Shown here: one piece after another, positions 59,806-64,000 of the stretch
How the letters are laid out: every line of letters starts with the position of its first letter
Numbering within the stretch: the stretch's first letter is position 1
Source: an uncultured Planctomycetaceae bacterium
GTDB taxonomy: Bacteria; Planctomycetota; Planctomycetia; Planctomycetales; Planctomycetaceae
Length of the DNA stretch: 64,000 bases
Reading direction: 5' to 3'
Assembly: GCA_903858815.1 (NCBI GenBank)
Contig: CAIOKE010000238.1
Span: 1-64,000, forward strand
Translations under genes and position numbers: made by a program
The notes under the pieces: generated by a model
Database searches by the model: none
What the model saw: the letters and a program-made list of their open reading frames with translations, nothing else
What the model was told of the DNA's origin: nothing

Positions 59806-61961
59806 AAATTGCTTCCGGGCGTGTGCTCGATCGATTGCCCTGTGAGGAGCCATGCCTCGGGGCAGTTTTCACCAGCTACAGTTTCGATCCGGGATTCTTT
59901 GAAGACCACGTTCTGAGGGCCATGCTGCGGCTGGTTTCTGATCCTGTTGAACAGGGTGCGCGGTATCACAGCGAAGCCCGCAGTGCGCTGCAGGAAACAC
60001 CTGTGGCTGTGATCGTTGACGCGGGCGAGAGGCGTCCCGGCCGACGGCTACCGTACGATCTGCTGGAAGTCTCGGATGTCGTGTTCCATCCAAAATCTGT
60101 CCTGCTGCTGTACAAAGACCATGCCTGTCTGACGATCGGTTCCGGCAACCTGACGTTTTCGGGATTTGGCGGGAACACGGAGCTATTTATCACCCTTGAC
60201 CTCCGATATGACGACGCTGCCGATGTTGGCCTGCTGCGAGCGTTCGACTCGCATCTCCATCGAATTTCCGGCCTCACGCGACAGAAGGGGACTCAGCTCT
60301 CGTTGTTTCGGAACGAACTGGCCCTCCGAATTGGCACTGTCCCAGCAGATTCCACGTCGTCCACAGTTGTGCTGTTGGATTCAACCACCGCCCCCATCAT
60401 CGAACAGCTGCAGGCGTTGCTGCCGCAGAATGCGATCATTGAACGGGTTGGAATGCTCGCCCCGTTTTACGAACGCGATGATGACGTAGAACTGGACGTC
60501 ACGTCTGTTTTCGGTGCCCTTGCACCTCAGGTCTCGGACGAGGCAATATTGGATGTGGGAGTTGCGTGGGATAATGCTCAGGTATTTCCGGATGGCGAAG
60601 TGGTTCCTCTGGAAAACGGCCTTGGAAGACTCTGGGCATGGTCGCAAGAAGGCGACTCTGGCAGGTTCGTCGAATATCTCGTACCGACTTCGATCGGCAG
60701 CAATACTCTTGGCTATTCCGATCAGAGAGGAAATGGTCGCCGTTGGCCGATCAACGACGTTCACACTGCCGCAGAAGAACGACATTTTTGGATGCTCCCC
60801 CAGCCGATCGCCTTTGCACCAAAACAGGCTTTGGAGGCTGCGAAATCCCGATTCGCGGATGTCCGCCTATGGCTGCATCCGGCGACACGGATGTTGGAAG
60901 GTCGTCCAGTTCATCGCCCGCTCCATGCCAAGCTGCTTCTCATTGCATTCTCGGTCGGAACGTCAAAGGGAGCCCTGGTTCTGGTTGGGTCGGCGAATAT
61001 GTCACGCCGTGCGCTGCTGCTCAAAGCAGGACCGGGACAAGGCAATGTTGAACTCGGTTTGGCCTTTCAGCTTGAGGGCTCATATTCCCTGATCGACTTT
61101 GTCCCCGAATTGGTGTGTACTCCATCATCTGCGATGGAGTTGAGGGAGAGGGATTTTCCTGAAGCTGCACGCAACTTTGCGATGATGATTGAAACAGCGA
61201 TCCACGATCCGGCAGAATGTACTCTCGCAGTCACCTGGGCGGAAAGCGCGACGGATCTCCCGGCATGGCGATTGACCTACTGCGGAAATGAGATTGCCCA
61301 GGCAGCCACGCCTCCATCCGGCAAACTGCTTATCAACGATTTTGTGCTGCAGCCATCGTCTGCCGAGCTGGTGCTGCATGTGGATGGGCGTGAGTTTCCA
61401 GTGCCGATCCTGGTCACAGACCTCATTGCATTGCCTGCGGTTGCTGTGGGGACTGGTCCTGGCCTGAACGAGCTCCTGATGCTGCTTGGTCGGAGAATCG
61501 GGGCTGAACGAGCGGTTCAGATCGCCGAGCGTAAGTCGATCGCCGACGGGGAAAGTGATTCACTGTCTGCTTTCTTCGGTGACGGGTTCAGCCCGACCGA
61601 TGTGTTTCGAGCGTGGTGGGCAGTGGCCGAAGATTTGCAGGATCCGGAATTGTCGGTGCTGGCTTTCCGTCTTCGTCTGGAAGGTGCACTGGGAGTTGGC
61701 GCCGCCTGGGCCCGCATGTTGGATGCGGCCGTGACCGAGCATTCGCTTCAGCCGTTCGAAGTTTGGTTTTACGGGGCCGAGTTGCTGCGGGAATTTGGGA
61801 ACATCAAGCTCGCCCCTGCGGTTGATCGGGCGGCCAGGGAAGCGGTGCTCGCCAAATTCAGAAACCGAATTCAGGCTGACCTGGCCGGTCTCAAGATCAC
61901 TGATGACAACCGGCCCTGGATGCAGATCGTTCGTAAGTTTTACGGGGAGGATCGCGCATGA
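59802..61961 (+). CDS. Phospholipase-D-fold (HKD-like) nuclease-family protein
   Basis: This 719-residue protein carries two PLD-type half-sites: VVFHPKSVLLLYKDHACL with His96 and Lys98, followed by IGSGNLTFSG; and RPLHAKLLLIAF with His375 and Lys377, followed by VLVGSANMSRRALL. The pairing of HxK with a downstream GS(A/G)N motif is that of PLD-family nucleases such as DISARM DrmC and Bfil-like enzymes. The C-terminal 280 residues are an unassigned helical domain. ATGA overlaps join it to both neighbours, which implies a stoichiometric complex with the SNF2 helicase. The substrate (DNA rather than lipid) is inferred from that partner. Confidence 0.85.
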   Translation: MKIASGRVLDRLPCEEPCLGAVFTSYSFDPGFFEDHVLRAMLRLVSDPVEQGARYHSEARSALQETPVAVIVDAGERRPGRRLPYDLLEVSDVVFHPKSVLLLYKDHACLTIGSGNLTFSGFGGNTELFITLDLRYDDAADVGLLRAFDSHLHRISGLTRQKGTQLSLFRNELALRIGTVPADSTSSTVVLLDSTTAPIIEQLQALLPQNAIIERVGMLAPFYERDDDVELDVTSVFGALAPQVSDEAILDVGVAWDNAQVFPDGEVVPLENGLGRLWAWSQEGDSGRFVEYLVPTSIGSNTLGYSDQRGNGRRWPINDVHTAAEERHFWMLPQPIAFAPKQALEAAKSRFADVRLWLHPATRMLEGRPVHRPLHAKLLLIAFSVGTSKGALVLVGSANMSRRALLLKAGPGQGNVELGLAFQLEGSYSLIDFVPELVCTPSSAMELRERDFPEAARNFAMMIETAIHDPAECTLAVTWAESATDLPAWRLTYCGNEIAQAATPPSGKLLINDFVLQPSSAELVLHVDGREFPVPILVTDLIALPAVAVGTGPGLNELLMLLGRRIGAERAVQIAERKSIADGESDSLSAFFGDGFSPTDVFRAWWAVAEDLQDPELSVLAFRLRLEGALGVGAAWARMLDAAVTEHSLQPFEVWFYGAELLREFGNIKLAPAVDRAAREAVLAKFRNRIQADLAGLKITDDNRPWMQIVRKFYGEDRA

Positions 61962-64000
61962 CCACGCGAACGCGGGAATGGCTGCGGAGCTTTTTGAAGC
62001 TGGGCGCTCGTATGGAAAAGGACGGGATCCCCGCAACCGACATCGAGCGACAGGAGGACACGGTGCTGCGGGCGATTGATCTGCTGGAGGATCGACCCGG
62101 CATTTTGCTGGCAGATGAAGTTGGAATGGGAAAGACCTACGAAGCGCTTGGAATTGCCGCCGACACCCGTCACCGGCGGCCCCGGAGTCGGATCGTGATC
62201 GTGACACCGGGACCAGATCTGAACCAGAAATGGTACAAGGAATTCGGGCAGTTTCGCGACATGTTCGATTTTGGTGATCAGGTGTTTGAGGCCCGGCATC
62301 TGTCCGAATTTGTGCAAAACGTGCGGAATCATCCGGTGGTGGTGGCCCCGGTCACCGTGTTCCAGAGTGGCCGAGGTTCCGGAGATCAAACGTACCTGTT
62401 GTCGCTGTACTTTCACTGGAAACAGCTGCGCGGGCCTACGACAAGAGCGATCATGGCACGAGTTGACGGCGGATCGATGGAACGCGTTGATGTAAGGACG
62501 ACCCTGTTTCTGAACGCGTTCGACTACAACACCGTGCGGCCACATCTGGAAAAGACCTTTCGCCGAGGACGCTCAGGCGGTGCTGCCGGGCTGGATGATT
62601 TGTATGAGCAGGGCGGACTTTCGGCTTTTGAGAACCTGCGGGCGGTCAGGACTGCGCTCTATCGCGCCAGATTCATACTGACCGGCCGTCTGATGCCCAT
62701 GATCGATCTGCTGATCGTGGATGAAGCCCACAAACTCAAGAACCCCGGCTCACTGCGAACACGTGCCATGCGGGAGGTCTTTGACCGTCGGTTTCGAAAG
62801 GCATTGTTCCTCACGGCAACACCATTTCAACTGGACGTGACTGAACTCAAAGAGATCTTCTCCCTGTTCGCACGTGCCAAAGGGGCTGCCGTCGATGTGG
62901 CTGAGCAGGCAGAGGAATTGCTGGCGAACATTAAGGAGTACAAGCGAACCTACGAGGACTTTCAGAGCACCTGGTCGTCTCTTGATCCGCTGGTAGCCGC
63001 CCGTTTTCGCGACGCCTATCAGAGCGAACCGGCTGCAGCGAAACAGCTTGATGATCCCGGTATTGGGGTCGTTGTCCGTCAGATTGAGGCCCTGCAGAAA
63101 CTCAAGCAGCATTCCATCGAGCCGGGTTTCCGTCGATGGATGATCCGCAGCCTGCGCGAAGACAAGCGGACGTATCGCCGTCAGGTACCGAAGCACATTC
63201 GCGCCAACGGGCCGGAATTTTTACCGTTTCTTATCTACGAACGTTTCATTTCAGAACTGTTTCGGCGCAAGCGACACACACACAAGGCAGCAGCCGAGAT
63301 CAATATGGTTTCGTCCTATGCAGCCGCCAGGCAGGGCACACTCCTTGCGGAAAACGATGACATTCCGGTGGAGGCAGAGGCGTACCGCACACTGCTCAGG
63401 CAGATCCTTGGCCACATGGAATCCGGACCACACGAACACCCGAAGCTGAAAGATGCCATCAGTGATGCACTCGATGCCGCCGATCGTGGTGAAAAGACAC
63501 TGATTTTTTGCTCTCGGATCGCAACTCTGGAACAGCTTCGCCGAGAACTTGACAGCATCTGGGAATCTCGGCTGCTTGAACGATGGCGTAAGGTCTATCC
63601 GTTTGCTGATTCAGACGACATATTCGATACGCGCGAGGCTGATGAATCGCGGCACCGCGGACGACATGCACTTCTGCAGCAAAGATTCCGCAGTTCACAG
63701 GACGCTCTCTGTCTGGCCCTTCGTGAGTATCATTGCCGGAGCGTCATTGATATCGCCGACTGGGCGAATGAACGGCTTCATGAAATCACCCGGCGAGCCA
63801 ACGATCTGCTGCAGACCTTACGAGTTGGAAAGACATCAGCTGAACGCACTGACTTCCAGCTGGCAAAACGTTGTGTTGAGCAGGCTGCCGCGATGCTGTG
63901 GCTGGAAAACAATCCGGCAGCGCCGTCATTCAAAACTCTGCAGAATCTTTGCGATCCAGGTTATCTCCGGTTCGGGCTGGATCTGGAGCACGACGACTAC
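61958..64000 (+). CDS. SNF2/superfamily 2 helicase, 3' part beyond the window
   Basis: An open frame of 681 codons runs from the ATG at 61958 (overlapping the PLD stop as ATGA) to the window end without a stop. The protein starts MTTRTREWLRSFLKLGARME. It has Walker A LLADEVGMGKT near residue 60, motif Ia-like IVIVTPGPDLNQKWYKEF, motif II VDEAHKLKN at 255-258 (DEAH), motif III LFLTATPFQLD, and the start of the second RecA domain (EKTLIFCSRIATLEQLRREL). It is an SNF2/RapA-like dsDNA translocase. With the PLD protein it would form a DNA-translocating nuclease. The C-terminal helicase motifs V and VI lie beyond or near the cut end. Confidence 0.88.
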   Translation, partial: MTTRTREWLRSFLKLGARMEKDGIPATDIERQEDTVLRAIDLLEDRPGILLADEVGMGKTYEALGIAADTRHRRPRSRIVIVTPGPDLNQKWYKEFGQFRDMFDFGDQVFEARHLSEFVQNVRNHPVVVAPVTVFQSGRGSGDQTYLLSLYFHWKQLRGPTTRAIMARVDGGSMERVDVRTTLFLNAFDYNTVRPHLEKTFRRGRSGGAAGLDDLYEQGGLSAFENLRAVRTALYRARFILTGRLMPMIDLLIVDEAHKLKNPGSLRTRAMREVFDRRFRKALFLTATPFQLDVTELKEIFSLFARAKGAAVDVAEQAEELLANIKEYKRTYEDFQSTWSSLDPLVAARFRDAYQSEPAAAKQLDDPGIGVVVRQIEALQKLKQHSIEPGFRRWMIRSLREDKRTYRRQVPKHIRANGPEFLPFLIYERFISELFRRKRHTHKAAAEINMVSSYAAARQGTLLAENDDIPVEAEAYRTLLRQILGHMESGPHEHPKLKDAISDALDAADRGEKTLIFCSRIATLEQLRRELDSIWESRLLERWRKVYPFADSDDIFDTREADESRHRGRHALLQQRFRSSQDALCLALREYHCRSVIDIADWANERLHEITRRANDLLQTLRVGKTSAERTDFQLAKRCVEQAAAMLWLENNPAAPSFKTLQNLCDPGYLRFGLDLEHDDY

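Noticed and set aside
1-64000. tRNA and rRNA genes
   Set aside because: No tRNA cloverleaf with a TTCGANNC arm and no rRNA signature was noticed; a covariance-model scan was not possible.

Overview
The window looks like the chromosome of a planctomycete. This rests on a moderately GC-rich composition, a type II secretion (T2SS) locus with fused PilM/PilN-like and PilO/PilP-like subunits, a very large secretin, and many lactonase, nitrilase, PQQ-propeller and HtrA-type exported proteins. No rRNA is present, so the phylum is inference. All calls come from reading the sequence; no database search was run.

Region 1 (1-8.5 kb) holds groEL and groES on the minus strand, with a double hairpin after groEL. 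It also holds a small hypothetical protein, a 7-bladed lactonase, an FmdB-type zinc ribbon, a secreted nitrilase-family hydrolase and a PQQ-like propeller protein. Region 2 (8.6-22 kb) is one long minus-strand transcription unit. It starts at gspE and continues through gspF, G, H, I, J, K, a PilM/N-like gene and a PilO/P-like gene, and runs on into a CLC-family antiporter of the fluoride (CLC-F) type and a DegP/HtrA protease. Region 3 (22-35 kb) contains an MqsA-like antitoxin beside a toxin-like gene broken by an in-frame TGA. It also holds two huge divergent secretin-family genes: a 1333-aa protein made of N-domain repeats with no pore domain, and a 1267-aa GspD with the pore. A lipoprotein and a BON-domain protein overlap tail to tail. 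The intergenic DNA of regions 1-3 is full of a dispersed hairpin repeat and of tandem repeats whose unit is always 7 bp.

Region 4 (about 34.9 kb to the window end) is a defence island, all on the plus strand and mostly joined by ATGA overlaps. A decayed ISL3-type transposase lies at its left edge. A small HTH gene and a probable brxE lead into a BREX operon with a type I core: brxA, brxB, brxC, pglX, pglZ and brxL. An OLD-like ATPase plus TOPRIM-like pair sits between brxC and pglX, and a putative PD-(D/E)xK nuclease gene sits between pglX and pglZ. After brxL come a 1560-aa STAND/Avs-like NTPase with a nuclease-like N-terminus, then a coupled three-gene module: an unknown 450-aa protein, a phospholipase-D-fold protein, and an SNF2-type helicase that runs off the window. 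The hairpin and heptamer repeats seen elsewhere were not seen in this island, which fits horizontal acquisition.

The most notable material is the composite BREX operon with its two embedded effector-like cassettes, the STAND protein, and the unknown/PLD/SNF2 module, which I cannot match to a named defence system.
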